DNA of 64,000 nt, taken from JACJXF01 sp038316435. Its GTDB lineage: Bacteria > Bacteroidota > Bacteroidia > Bacteroidales > GCA-2748055. Below the pieces are notes generated by a model. It was not told the origin of the DNA, did no database searches, and saw nothing but the letters and a program-made list of their open reading frames with translations. The stretch spans positions 76,073-140,072 of the forward strand of contig JBBQAQ010000006.1 in the NCBI GenBank assembly GCA_038316435.1. Reading direction: 5' to 3'. Numbering within the stretch: the stretch's first letter is position 1; each line of letters starts with the position of its first letter. Shown here in pieces: positions 54,067-63,815 of the stretch. The translations under genes were made by a program, and so were the position numbers.

Positions 54067-57000
54067 TTATTTTATAAAATTCAGCACTACCGACTTTTCT
54101 TTTCCCTCCAGGATAAACAAATAGTAACCTTTCGATAAAGAAGAGACATTGAATTCTATTTTGTCGGAGTCAATCGCCTTGGTTTTTACCAGCATTCCAT
54201 CCGCTGAATAAACAGAATATTTTGTGTAAACATTTGCCGGGATATCAACAAATACGTTATCTGTTGCGGGACTTGGGTAAAGTTTCACATTTTCTTTCTG
54301 ACTGTTATTTATACCAATGGTAGAAAAAACATTGACAAGGAATGTTCTGGTTGTAGTATTTTTTCCCGCTGGACCTGCATCTGTTACTGTAACTGTGATT
54401 TGAGCAGTACCGGCAACTCCTGGTGTAAAAATGAATGAAGCCATCGAAGCTGGAGAAGTATAGGCAACCGACATATTCTCAATTACACCTACCGGGTCGC
54501 TGGAACTTATTTCTGCTGAAACAGTTATTGCCTGCCCGCCATCGCCGCCGTCGCTGATACCACTTAGATTGATGGTTTGTTCCCCAGCATTATCAGCAAA
54601 ACTTAAATTACCAGATATTGCATTTATTGTGGGAAGGTTGTAATCTTTCACAATAACGTTAAACTTTTCGGTGGTGACTATTTCATTTGCAGTAAGGGTA
54701 AGGGTAACTTCAGTGGCACCCGCTTTAGCCGGACTGAAACTGAAGGTTCCGGTTTGTTCAGGAGAAGTGTAAAGCAAACTAACTCCGGTTAAAATAGTAT
54801 TATCAGTGAAGCTGTAAGAAATTGAAACAGGATATTGATTTATGTCAAATCCATCGCTGATACCGGTTAGGGTAAGATCGACCTGTGATGCATCCATAAA
54901 CACTAACTGATCAGCAACCGGATCAATAAGTGGTTCACCATCAACACCTGATACCAGTGTTACCATAGATTTTGGTCCCATCAGAAGATTCTGTCCCTTG
55001 ATATAAACATTATCGCGGAAACGGGCTACATTTTCCGAGCAGCGGTATACGGTATATTTATTTGGCATATCCACCTGTTCAATGCTGGTGGTAAGAGGTT
55101 GAAGCCCTTTGTTCATAAGCACGATAACGGTTTTTCCGCCATGTTCGGCATCATTAATCCAACTTGTAATCAGAATATCATTGTTTCCTGATGCGCTGGT
55201 AATTCTGCTTGCACCCGGGCGGATGAAAGAAAACATGCTCTGAGACCAAAGTTTCTGAGTTGCCTTACCTTTGCTCACAGAATGCCCATCCCATGCCCAT
55301 TCGGTCCATAAAGAGACATCACCGGATTCAAAAGCAGTTACTATATTTGCCGAATTGTTAAAAGCATCTGTCCAGTTGGTAAATGAAGGTTCGGTCTCAG
55401 TCATCCAAAGCTCGCGGGTTTTACCGTTTGCATTGATCGCAGTAAAATTTGCTTCCCATCCTGCTGATCCAGGTGGTACGCCCGGCGTAATGCCATCGCT
55501 TGCATATCCATGAATAGCAAATATGTCGGAATACATTTTTGCATCGGGGTTTGCGTCGAATGCAGAAAGGTATGAGGCGTTATTATAAACTGGACCTTCA
55601 GACATTGTTCCGCCAACCTGTTCAGCACCATATAATTGAGTAGTGATCCCTTCAGCTGCAAATCGTTTTCCGACTCTGCCGATCATATCGGCAAATTTTG
55701 CCGGACTCAGAATTGCTGATGCATAAGGTTCGCAGAATGCGGGTTCGTTCTGTATGCCAATACCGGCCAGATCAATGCCTGCTTCCTGTTTGAACATTTT
55801 AGCAACGGCAAGAACGGTTTCCGCATATTCGTCGTACATATCGGTTAACACCTTATTATCAGTTGATTCCCAGCTTGGTGCGGCAGGCTGCTGATAATTG
55901 GTACTGAGGTTTTCCTTCATCCATGCCGGAGGTGACCAGAAAGTTACAAGGAATGTTTCCACGCCTCGTGCTTTCAGATTTCTCACGTAGTTCCAGTCGA
56001 ATGCGCTATAATTGAGCTTTGTCATATCCAGAACATTCGGATCTTCATTATCATTGAAGGGTTCTACCTGATTATCGTCGAGAATACCAAACCGAATAGC
56101 TGAGGCGCCGAAATCGAGAGTATATAGGTCAAGAAGGTTTGAACTTGGGTCTTTAGCTCCCAAACCCCGGTAAATTTGATGCTTTTGCGCCGGGTTTGTT
56201 GTAATCACTGCATTTGCTGCGGTGTTTACATCAACAATCGCAACTGGTATTTTTATTGTGGTGGAAATAGGAGTTTTGCCGTCAATTGCAGCGCCGCTGA
56301 CTATTACTTTAATAGTGTCGGTTCCAACTAAGGCAGGCGTGAAGGAAATAGTAGCTTCGGCATTTGCCACAGCTGAAACGTTTAATCCCGCAAGGTTTCC
56401 CTTTGAGCTCACTGCCACCTGGGCTTCTGAGTCTTTACCTCTGGAAAGACCTTTAAGAACTATCGTTTTAAGCTCATTTCCCATGGGATAGGTTTGTTGT
56501 CCAACGGGATCAATCGTGCAATAATAGCTTGGAGTAATTCCCGATTCGTTTCCAATACGGATATCTTTGAATTGAACAGTACCTGCCCAATCGGTAAATG
56601 GCCAGTTATAGTTTGGGTGGTAGTTGAATAACACCCTTGTAATACGTTTGGCATTTACCAACTGTCCCTTGTTGTTCAGCATTCCTTTAGAATCGCTGAA
56701 ATCGAAATTCAGTTTTGTCCAGGTGTTTGCAAGAACTGGGAATTCTAGGTGATGATCCTCGTTGTTGCGAATACTATCATCCCAGAAATAAATATGTACA
56801 CGAATGGCCTTATCGCATTTTACCCACATCGACATTAGCGGGAAATTCGATAGATCCATATCGGGAGTGTAATACCACACACCGGTCCAGGTACTTTTAC
56901 CTGTGCAAGCAATTTGAAACACATCATCGACACCATCCTTAACGAATGAAGGAGTTTGTGCCAACCCCATTCCTTCAACATGCCAGTAATCGCGCATTCC

Positions 57001-58494
57001 GGGCTGAACCGCAGCATAAGCTTCTGGAGTAGCGCCGGTAAAGGGAATTACATAACCGGAAAGTGGTGGAGCGTAAGTTTCCACTTTAAAAGTGCGTACC
57101 AGAATTTGGTTGCCGTTGTTTTCAATTGTACCACCGTTATCTGACAGAGAAATGGTAAATGTAACGATTCCAGACTTTCCAGCAACAGGAGAATAGCTGA
57201 GTACGGCTGTTTTTCCTCCGTCGAAGGTAATAAGCGGATCAGGGATAAGGGTTTCGTCGGAGCTCGATGCGGTGAGACTGAGAGTCTGACCACCATTGTC
57301 GCCATCTGAAATCCCTTTAAGAATAATAGTTTGAGTGCCAGCTGTATTTAATACTTCACTGTTTGAGATGAAATCCAGTGTTGGGCTTGCATTCCATCCC
57401 CCTAAAATTTCCACATCAAAGGTTTTGGTGAGGATGTTATCTGTTGCAGAGCCATCGTCGATAGTGACAGTTATTGTAGTGATACTGGGGGAAAGTGGAA
57501 CGAAAGTCAGGCTTGCATACCGGCTACCCTGTGTATAGTTTACGGAAATTGGATTTTCTATTTCAGCGGGATTATCACTTATGGCGCTGATAGAAAGAGA
57601 CTGGTTTGTGGAGCTATTTCCATCGTCAATACCTGTAAGTTCAATAGTTTTACTAACTCCTACAGAGGCCTGAGTGTTGGAGATATTATTAATTACTGGA
57701 GGGCGATTGCCTTCAACATCAAGGAGAAAGTTTACAGAGTTGTTGGAATATCCCGCTTTAGCAATAGCAGTAAGAGTTGCAGTAACAGAAGCATCAACTC
57801 CGGCTTTACAGTCGAAATGAAGCCAAGTAGTACCTGTTGCAGAAACAGGGTCGATAGTAATATTTTCGAGAAGAGCATCGGCACCGGTAAGCTGTAGGGA
57901 GGCGGCATTGGTGATTCCCCTGATAAAAAGTTTATGAGCAGTGGTTCCCTGGAAGAAAGTCACATCGGGAACAGCGCCTAGGTTGGCGTATTTAACGGCA
58001 GTGGTACCAACGGTGATATTGTCAAAATACACTGTACCTCCCCAGGAAATCGAAGCCCCGTTAAAAGCAAAGCCTATGCCGTTGACAGCATTAAGAACAT
58101 TGGAAGCAACATCAAGTCCGGTGAAATCGAACGATACAGTAGTAAACTGTTCCGAAGCCATAACTGGCTGGGTAATATTTACGTTTCCGGCTGCAGAGAA
58201 GAAGTAGACAGTAAGTTGGAAAGGCTGTGCAGTTTTAATGGAAAGGTTTAGCACAGGACTGGTAGTAAGGTCCTGAACGGGGATATTGGCTCCAAAACTA
58301 GCCCACATGGCAGTTTTTTGAGTATTGACGCTCAGCATTCCGTCATTTTGAGAAAGACCGTAATGTGAATTCTGATACCATCCGGTACCAATGGTTGCTG
58401 CGTTGAAATCGTCGGTCCATGAACCCTGTGCAAAAGTTAATGAAGGGAGGAGGAGAAGCGCTGCTACTAAAAAAGAAAGTATTGTTCTTTTCAT
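54067..58494 (-). CDS. Multidomain GH30-family glycosidase, T9SS cargo
   Basis: A 1,475-residue secreted protein. Order: signal peptide (about 1-22), jelly-roll CBM-like module (about 25-165), three Ig/cadherin-like repeats (about 170-470, with recurring GISDGxxGGQ-type motifs), a second CBM-like module (about 490-670), another Ig-like repeat, then a GH30 TIM barrel (about 770-1110) with its beta-sandwich. Two more Ig-like repeats and a type A T9SS sorting domain (about 1400-1475; LYPSPATDNVFVDIP...YYLFILEG) follow. Acid/base Glu917 is in GIGIQNEPAF, and nucleophile Glu1033 in LWMTETEPSF. GH30 covers glucosylceramidase, beta-1,6-glucanase and xylanase activities; the subfamily cannot be fixed here. 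Confidence 0.87.
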   Translation of the reverse strand: MKRTILSFLVAALLLLPSLTFAQGSWTDDFNAATIGTGWYQNSHYGLSQNDGMLSVNTQKTAMWASFGANIPVQDLTTSPVLNLSIKTAQPFQLTVYFFSAAGNVNITQPVMASEQFTTVSFDFTGLDVASNVLNAVNGIGFAFNGASISWGGTVYFDNITVGTTAVKYANLGAVPDVTFFQGTTAHKLFIRGITNAASLQLTGADALLENITIDPVSATGTTWLHFDCKAGVDASVTATLTAIAKAGYSNNSVNFLLDVEGNRPPVINNISNTQASVGVSKTIELTGIDDGNSSTNQSLSISAISDNPAEIENPISVNYTQGSRYASLTFVPLSPSITTITVTIDDGSATDNILTKTFDVEILGGWNASPTLDFISNSEVLNTAGTQTIILKGISDGDNGGQTLSLTASSSDETLIPDPLITFDGGKTAVLSYSPVAGKSGIVTFTISLSDNGGTIENNGNQILVRTFKVETYAPPLSGYVIPFTGATPEAYAAVQPGMRDYWHVEGMGLAQTPSFVKDGVDDVFQIACTGKSTWTGVWYYTPDMDLSNFPLMSMWVKCDKAIRVHIYFWDDSIRNNEDHHLEFPVLANTWTKLNFDFSDSKGMLNNKGQLVNAKRITRVLFNYHPNYNWPFTDWAGTVQFKDIRIGNESGITPSYYCTIDPVGQQTYPMGNELKTIVLKGLSRGKDSEAQVAVSSKGNLAGLNVSAVANAEATISFTPALVGTDTIKVIVSGAAIDGKTPISTTIKIPVAIVDVNTAANAVITTNPAQKHQIYRGLGAKDPSSNLLDLYTLDFGASAIRFGILDDNQVEPFNDNEDPNVLDMTKLNYSAFDWNYVRNLKARGVETFLVTFWSPPAWMKENLSTNYQQPAAPSWESTDNKVLTDMYDEYAETVLAVAKMFKQEAGIDLAGIGIQNEPAFCEPYASAILSPAKFADMIGRVGKRFAAEGITTQLYGAEQVGGTMSEGPVYNNASYLSAFDANPDAKMYSDIFAIHGYASDGITPGVPPGSAGWEANFTAINANGKTRELWMTETEPSFTNWTDAFNNSANIVTAFESGDVSLWTEWAWDGHSVSKGKATQKLWSQSMFSFIRPGASRITSASGNNDILITSWINDAEHGGKTVIVLMNKGLQPLTTSIEQVDMPNKYTVYRCSENVARFRDNVYIKGQNLLMGPKSMVTLVSGVDGEPLIDPVADQLVFMDASQVDLTLTGISDGFDINQYPVSISYSFTDNTILTGVSLLYTSPEQTGTFSFSPAKAGATEVTLTLTANEIVTTEKFNVIVKDYNLPTINAISGNLSFADNAGEQTINLSGISDGGDGGQAITVSAEISSSDPVGVIENMSVAYTSPASMASFIFTPGVAGTAQITVTVTDAGPAGKNTTTRTFLVNVFSTIGINNSQKENVKLYPSPATDNVFVDIPANVYTKYSVYSADGMLVKTKAIDSDKIEFNVSSLSKGYYLFILEGKEKSVVLNFIK

Positions 58495-58831
58495 GATTTA
58501 TTGGGTTAGTAAAGAAAATTTGAGGAGAGCAATATATTGGAATAATTGGGATAAGATGTTTGTTATTTTATCAAATAGGTTTTGGATTGAGGGGAGGGAT
58601 GATAATTGTTGGGAATCTGTGGAGTTTGTCACTATCTTCAGGTTTTGGACATAAAAATTCGGTTACAGGATAGGTTCAGTTTTAATTTTTGCTGTATTTG
58701 GAATAGAAGAAGCATTAGGGTTTAGAGGATATGAAATCGATCGAATTATTAGTAAATAATATTGCAATGTGAGTTTACTTGAAAGCATAGAGGTGCTCAT
58801 CAGATTCTAATCTTAAAAAGTTAGTATTTAA
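58495..58831. other. Intergenic stretch without a recognised gene
   Basis: About 337 bp between the GH30 gene (minus) and the CoA-binding fragment (plus). It probably holds the GH30 promoter, but no exact TAnnTTTG box was found. I see no repeat or RNA structure in it. Confidence 0.5.
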
Positions 58832-59152
58832 ATGGAAAAAATTGAAAATCTCATTCAAGGGTTTTTATCTCAGAAGAGAATAGCAATTCTAGGAGTTTCG
58901 GACAAAAGGGAGACTGGCTGTAATTTTAATTATAAAAAATTTAAGGAAAATGGGTATAAAGTGTATCCTGTTAATCCGCACATCTCTTCTTTTAATGGAG
59001 AGACCTGCTACCCCGACCTGAAGTCAATTCCTGAAAAGTCAGAAGCGGTATTCATGCTCACCAGTCTTGCAGTGACGGAACAAATTGTCAGGGAATGTTT
59101 TGATCTTAGGATAAAGTATGTATGGATAATATTCAAATGTCTTTCTTATTGA
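58832..59152 (+). pseudogene. Truncated CoA-binding (YccU-like) protein gene
   Basis: A 106-residue ORF in the CoA_binding Rossmann family. It has KRIAILGVSDKRETGCNFNYKKFKENGYKVYPVNP, TCYPDLKSIPEK and VFMLTSLAVTEQIVRECFDLRIKYVWI (in parts). Complete members have about 120-145 residues and continue after the VW position with a Gly/Cys-rich second half. Here the sequence turns into IFKCLSY and stops, so about 35 C-terminal residues appear to be missing. It overlaps the convergent DUF1080 gene by 7 bp. I infer a 3' deletion or rearrangement between the two genes. Confidence 0.65.
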
Positions 59153-59850
59153 TAAAAATTCTCACTAATCTTTTTTATTGGAATAATCTCGATCACTCTG
59201 AATTCTACTTCTGAACCCTCTGCTTGCAAAGCTATTTGTCCGAGGGAAGTGGTGCAGTCAAATCCGTGATTTACCAGTTCATTGTTCTCCCATACTTTAA
59301 TTTCTTTTCCAAGACATTCAATAATCATAGTATTCCATTCTCCAGCTGGTTTTTCTGACTCGTCGGTAAGGTTTAGTATATGTCGATTTTTGTCTTCAGT
59401 TCCGCCCCAGAATTCTTTTGGTCCCCGGCGTTTTTCCATGTCGGAAACAGCAATATCTTCTACAATACACCAGAAATCACCCGCATTGCCATGTTCCATC
59501 TGCACTTCAAGTGATTTTGGAAACATCCCATATAATGCACGTGGAGTGCTTGCATGAACCAGTACACCGCAATTCCCCGGTGTTGAAGCGAAACGGTATT
59601 CTACTTTTAAGCGGTAATTTTGAAAAGAGGAATCGGTAATCAGATGTCCGCCCGGTGTACCAAGGCTTACCAACATGCCATTTCTGACAATAAAGGGATT
59701 TAGTGTATCGGGATTACTGTCCATAGCGGGGATATCAGCGTGCCAGCCGATAAGGGTTTCCCCGTTAAACAAGCTTATTGGAGATTCCTGTTTATTCTTT
59801 GAAGTGCAAGAAAAGAGAATAAGGGTTAGTATGAGCAGACGAGTTTGCAT
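59146..59850 (-). CDS. DUF1080 (3-keto-disaccharide hydrolase family) lipoprotein
   Basis: A 234-residue lipoprotein with a short signal peptide and lipobox LILFSC. The mature part is one DUF1080 concanavalin-like domain. Landmarks are SLFNGETLIGWHA, the LRVEYRF region, GVLVHASTPRALYGMFPKSLEVQMEHGNAGDFW and WNTMIIECLGKEIKVWENNELVNHG. Family members hydrolyse 3-keto glycosides or bind sugars. The frame extends to 59901, but ATG 59850 places the signal peptide at the N terminus. It is followed upstream on the same strand by an aldo/keto reductase gene (118 bp gap). Confidence 0.85.
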   Translation of the reverse strand: MQTRLLILTLILFSCTSKNKQESPISLFNGETLIGWHADIPAMDSNPDTLNPFIVRNGMLVSLGTPGGHLITDSSFQNYRLKVEYRFASTPGNCGVLVHASTPRALYGMFPKSLEVQMEHGNAGDFWCIVEDIAVSDMEKRRGPKEFWGGTEDKNRHILNLTDESEKPAGEWNTMIIECLGKEIKVWENNELVNHGFDCTTSLGQIALQAEGSEVEFRVIEIIPIKKISENFYQ

Positions 59851-59968
59851 AATGTTGAACAGTTTTTGGTTAATTGTTTGAGGAAAATTACGCAAAATCA
59901 TTTTAAAAATTCAATTCGAGACGGATTTATTTAGAATTATGTATTTGGAGAAGGATATTTTTTTTGTG

Positions 59969-60832
59969 TTAGGTTCTGGAAATTACCTCGGGAAGTCTTT
60001 TTTGAATATCCCTCAGCTGATCAATATTTTCGATTCCCAGTGTAAAGGCGTCGATGAATCCTGCGTCCATCTGGAACTGCAGACACTCGTCTTTACGGTG
60101 TACCAGTTCTCCTGCGCCATAAACTTTCATGCCAATAATAGCTTTGCCGTTTTTCTTCATACGTTCCAGAACTTTTTTTACTACAGGGACTGAAGCGTCC
60201 ATTTGAGCACCTGCAGGGTTATAGCGAGCGAGGTCGACTTCTACCCAAGGTTCATCGGCTGCGGTTTCAAGGGCTTGGAGGGAATGACATGAAACGCCGT
60301 GGGCTTTGATGATTCCAGCTTCTTTGGCTTCGCTGAGGGCATCCATGGCGCCTTTCATTTTGGTGTTCCAGTTTTTGTCGGTTACACAATGCAGAAGCAC
60401 AATATCTAGCCTAGGGGATCCGATCTCTATAAGGATCCGATCCATATCGGCTTTAACATCCTTATAGGTTGTCGAATTGGTCTTGGTTAGAATCACAATC
60501 TTTTCACGATCAATTAGTTTCAGTGCTTCTTTAAGGTGAGCATGCGTGCCGTATTGGTCTGCTGAATCCCAGAACGTAATGCCGTCATCGAAGGCAGCCT
60601 TCAGCAAATCAGCCACTCCTTTTATCCCAAGTTTACGGCTTTGATTCGAACTGCCTCCCCAGCCGTTGGTTCCCGTTCCCATTGCCATGCGCGATACTTC
60701 AATACCAGTATTTCCCAGTAGTACCCTGTCATGAGGATAGTAATTCTTTGAGCCAGCAAGAGTATAATACGGCATTGCTGAAAGAAGGGCCGACCCGGCC
60801 AGACTATATTTCAGAAAACTTCTTCTTTCCAT
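59969..60832 (-). CDS. Aldo/keto reductase with Tat-type signal
   Basis: A 287-residue NAD(P)H-dependent aldo/keto reductase. The N terminus, MERRSFLKYSLAGSALLSA, has a twin-arginine motif (RRSFLK) and a hydrophobic segment, so the protein is probably exported folded with its cofactor. The catalytic tetrad is visible: Asp89, Tyr94, Lys117 and His148 (FWDSADQYG, VILTKTN, VLLHCV). Substrate is unknown; export plus a DUF1080 neighbour suggests sugar-derived carbonyl compounds. Length is short of the usual 310-330, and the C-terminal part is reduced. Confidence 0.85.
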   Translation of the reverse strand: MERRSFLKYSLAGSALLSAMPYYTLAGSKNYYPHDRVLLGNTGIEVSRMAMGTGTNGWGGSSNQSRKLGIKGVADLLKAAFDDGITFWDSADQYGTHAHLKEALKLIDREKIVILTKTNSTTYKDVKADMDRILIEIGSPRLDIVLLHCVTDKNWNTKMKGAMDALSEAKEAGIIKAHGVSCHSLQALETAADEPWVEVDLARYNPAGAQMDASVPVVKKVLERMKKNGKAIIGMKVYGAGELVHRKDECLQFQMDAGFIDAFTLGIENIDQLRDIQKRLPEVISRT

Positions 60833-60991
60833 AATACTGGTTTTTAAAATTACAATTTACATTGAAATTTTAGAATTTAACATTTTTCATTTCAGATTTG
60901 TCAGTGTAATCTCTTAAATTATAAGATTTACTTCTCATTCCCCACCAAAAAAAACTCCCTTATTATATTTGAATTTTAGCAACTCTCAGAA

Positions 60992-62152
60992 CTAATCCTT
61001 TATGCAACGAACTGAAACGCCATAGGATTTATTAAATGTCCCGGCTCTAAGATTAGCTGAAGTATTAATCAAATACCAGTCGCTACCTTCCAACCTGTCA
61101 GGTTGTGTCCAGTCAATTCCTGGAATAAAGATTTCATCAGTACTCCACCAGCCACCAGTGTTTCCAAGAAAGAAAAAATCGGTCCCTGCTCGGTAACCAC
61201 CCGGAAGAGCTGAAAAATCGGTTACATTCGTTGCGTCTGTATTTGGACTTTTCCAGTGGCTTGTCCCAGTTTCTTTAAGCTTTCCACCTGCAATATCCAA
61301 TCCCCCGGAAAAATCGCTTAAAACCGTCCACTCAGTGTCATTTGGCACATGCCAGCCTGTTGGGCATACATTGCGATTATCAACCACTGCAGCCCAAGTA
61401 TATAATTTTCCGTAAACAACTGCATTGCTGTCCGCATCCAAATAGACCCACTGATAAACCGGCGAAATTTCATTTTGAACATCCAATTTAGTGGTAGGAA
61501 TTAAATCACCGTTACTGAATTTCGAGGTTTTAAGATTTTCCGTCATCCATACCTGTGTGCCAATGCTACTGGTATTATAAACATTTCCGTCTACATCAGA
61601 TAACATATTTAAAGGGCTATAAAAATTTACTGAGACTTCATCAGTTGTAGTTTTACAGTCAGAGGTGATTGTCCAGGTTAAGATATATTTATTTCCGATC
61701 ACTCCGGAAAAATTTGATTTTGGATCAGAAGGATTTGCCAGATTACCAGCCGTTCCGGATTTAATGTGCCATGTACCAGATCCTACATCAGGTATATTTG
61801 CATTAAGTGCAACATTTTCAGAACTGCTTATCACATTAATATCGTTGCTGGCATTGGCAATTGTTGAGGGAAAGGCCTGGATGTAAGTAACATCAGAAAA
61901 GTATTCGCAAATACCATCAGTTATTTTAGCTCGAAAATACCCGGTTTGATCAATAGTATATGACAACTTCTCTGAACCATCCGCGATTACTGTCCAATTA
62001 CTCTCATCTGCTGAGAATTGCCATTGAATGTTTCCATATTTGTAACCGGCAAGAGGGATTTCAATTAAATTGCCAATACATTCAATATACTGAGCCTTTG
62101 AATTAAAAATTGTCAATAGAGAAATGCTAAGAATTGCTATATATTGCTTCAT
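60992..62152 (-). CDS. FISUMP-domain secreted protein
   Basis: A 386-residue protein with a signal peptide ending near SKAQ. An Ig/PKD-like N-terminal part (about 22-180; IQWQFSADESNW, SYTIDQTGYFRAKITDG) is followed by a Fibrobacter succinogenes major paralogous (FISUMP) domain. In that domain GNVYNTSSIGTQVWMTENLKTSKFSNGD, LYTWAAVVDNRNVCPTGWHVPND, and a final GVSVRCIKD are characteristic. The domain has no known enzymatic role and is common in surface proteins of this phylum. No T9SS sorting domain is visible at the end. Confidence 0.82.
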   Translation of the reverse strand: MKQYIAILSISLLTIFNSKAQYIECIGNLIEIPLAGYKYGNIQWQFSADESNWTVIADGSEKLSYTIDQTGYFRAKITDGICEYFSDVTYIQAFPSTIANASNDINVISSSENVALNANIPDVGSGTWHIKSGTAGNLANPSDPKSNFSGVIGNKYILTWTITSDCKTTTDEVSVNFYSPLNMLSDVDGNVYNTSSIGTQVWMTENLKTSKFSNGDLIPTTKLDVQNEISPVYQWVYLDADSNAVVYGKLYTWAAVVDNRNVCPTGWHVPNDTEWTVLSDFSGGLDIAGGKLKETGTSHWKSPNTDATNVTDFSALPGGYRAGTDFFFLGNTGGWWSTDEIFIPGIDWTQPDRLEGSDWYLINTSANLRAGTFNKSYGVSVRCIKD

Positions 62153-62178
62153 TACTTATGTTTTTTTTAGATGTTAAA

Positions 62179-63159
62179 TCAGTTTACCATTAGTCTGCCA
62201 TGAATCGTTTTACTCCCCTTAAGCTCTATTAAGTAAAACCCACTGTTCAGTTTTTCTTTCAATAACAGATATTCCTGACCGCTTATTGAAGGAATGTTTC
62301 TAACAAGCATTCCATTCAAATTATAAATGCTTAGGCTAAAATTGAAATTATCCGGGTTAGACCATTTCAACATGCTTTCTGTTTGCATGGGATTTGGGTA
62401 AATGGAAAAATCAGAATGTGTACCATTAAGAGAAACATTGAGAGGAAATGTAACTTGCAATCGGTTATCCTCCAGGTTTGAAAGAGAGTGCACATATGGA
62501 CCTACACTATTTTTTTTACCGGGAATATTATTAGGATTGCAAGCAACTTCTTTTTCTCCACCGATCCGGTAATATACATTTACATTTAATGGGGGATTTT
62601 CATCTGTATAGGTATTTGAGCCGATCCCAGCTGCAATGGTGTCGATGGATGAAAGAAGGGTTGAATCAGTGCCTCTGTAAATAACGATTGATTTAAAAAT
62701 ATACTCCTGTCCATTTACAAGGTATGGTTGCCAGTTCAGGTTAACAACATTATTAAGTCCGATACTTGTTTGAAGCAAAAATGGTTTGTGCCATGGGCTT
62801 TTAAGTGATGCATTCCCGCAGGTATCGATTGAAACCAGCAGATATGCATCTGTCTTGGTTTTTGGTTTTGAATTCCAGTCAATTACAACTGTTGTATCGG
62901 ATACATTACTTTCAGAAACCAGGGAATACCCTGCACCTGCATTCTTCCAAACCTGATATCTATTTATATGTAAATCAGGTTCCTTCTCCCAGATGATCAT
63001 GTTTTTTTCAGAAACAGGATCAATCATTACCATACATATTGAGGGTGTCTGCAAGGATTCAGGTTGGTTAACATGTGCCTGATATTTGGTTTGACCAATT
63101 GTGTGTGATTCAATACACAACAAAACAATTAATGAAATGGATATTGAGAATCTTTGCAT
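62179..63159 (-). CDS. Secreted protein with FnIII-like domains and T9SS sorting signal
   Basis: A 326-residue protein. A signal peptide (about 1-22) precedes two fibronectin type III-like domains (about 35-130 and 140-225; MIIWEKEPDLHINRYQVWKNAG, VNLNWQPYLVNGQEYIFKSIVIYRG). A type A C-terminal sorting domain (about 250-326) opens with FSIYPNPMQTESML and has YNLNGMLVRNI and GFYLIELKG. It is therefore cargo of the T9SS encoded earlier in this window. No catalytic domain is present. It lies 26 bp upstream of the FISUMP gene on the same strand, and the two may be co-transcribed. Confidence 0.85.
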   Translation of the reverse strand: MQRFSISISLIVLLCIESHTIGQTKYQAHVNQPESLQTPSICMVMIDPVSEKNMIIWEKEPDLHINRYQVWKNAGAGYSLVSESNVSDTTVVIDWNSKPKTKTDAYLLVSIDTCGNASLKSPWHKPFLLQTSIGLNNVVNLNWQPYLVNGQEYIFKSIVIYRGTDSTLLSSIDTIAAGIGSNTYTDENPPLNVNVYYRIGGEKEVACNPNNIPGKKNSVGPYVHSLSNLEDNRLQVTFPLNVSLNGTHSDFSIYPNPMQTESMLKWSNPDNFNFSLSIYNLNGMLVRNIPSISGQEYLLLKEKLNSGFYLIELKGSKTIHGRLMVN

Positions 63160-63449
63160 TGCTTCTTAATTAAGGGTTCAACACATTATTTGATGGTTAA
63201 ATAGCATAGTTTATAATCTACGACATTCAACCATAAGTTCAACAAAACTTGATTCAGAATGTTCAGAAGGATTCAGGAAAAAACTCAATATCAGATCAGA
63301 AAACTTTTTAAATCTCGGGGGCAAAATACTTACTTGCTGCATAGAGTAATAAGCTGCTCCTTCTTTACTCAAACGACACTCGGAAAAACCATGCTGCAGG
63401 ATTAAATGTTAATGAGAGAAAAGAAAAAACCAATAATTTAAACTGAATT
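63160..63449. other. Intergenic stretch without a recognised gene
   Basis: About 290 bp upstream of the FnIII/T9SS gene, AT-rich, with no confident promoter box, repeat or RNA. The rest of the large gap holds the beta-barrel remnant. Confidence 0.5.
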
Positions 63450-63619
63450 TTAATCTGAGATTCTTTTCAATTCATCATCAATTGCCGACCGGTTTCTTTT
63501 CCCTGCCTTTGCCTGTTGATTACCGAATTTATAGGTGAAATTCAGGCCAAATCTCTGATTGCCGAAGGTTCTGATTCCATGGCCAACATTGGTTTTTGAG
63601 CTAATAGGTTCAAATGCTT
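63450..63619 (-). pseudogene. 3' remnant of an outer-membrane beta-barrel (TonB-receptor-like) gene
   Basis: On the minus strand an open frame of about 56 codons without a start ends at a stop at 63450-63452. Its translation has TNVGHGIRTFGNQRFGLNFTYKFGNQ followed by a basic, hydrophilic tail (in parts). This is the typical last strand and tail of outer-membrane beta-barrel family (OMP_b-brl_3-type) proteins. An in-frame stop lies just upstream of the frame, at about 63620, and no upstream barrel sequence is present. It is a leftover of a deleted gene. Confidence 0.6.
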
Positions 63620-63815
63620 AGATTAATATATTTGAAGGGAAATATAGGGATCCCCTTTTAAGAGATCGGATCCCTATATGTGGTTCTCGATCAAAACTGC
63701 CACGCAACCATACCAACCAATTTTGCATCTCTCTTTAAATCCCAATCTAATTATGTTATAACAGTTTTTTGAAGTATTTTTAACTCTTATACCTGCCATA
63801 TCTAACATTCCTCAT

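Noticed and set aside
59851..59901. Upstream start of the DUF1080 gene
   Set aside because: ATG 59850 gives a proper lipoprotein signal peptide; the longer form does not.
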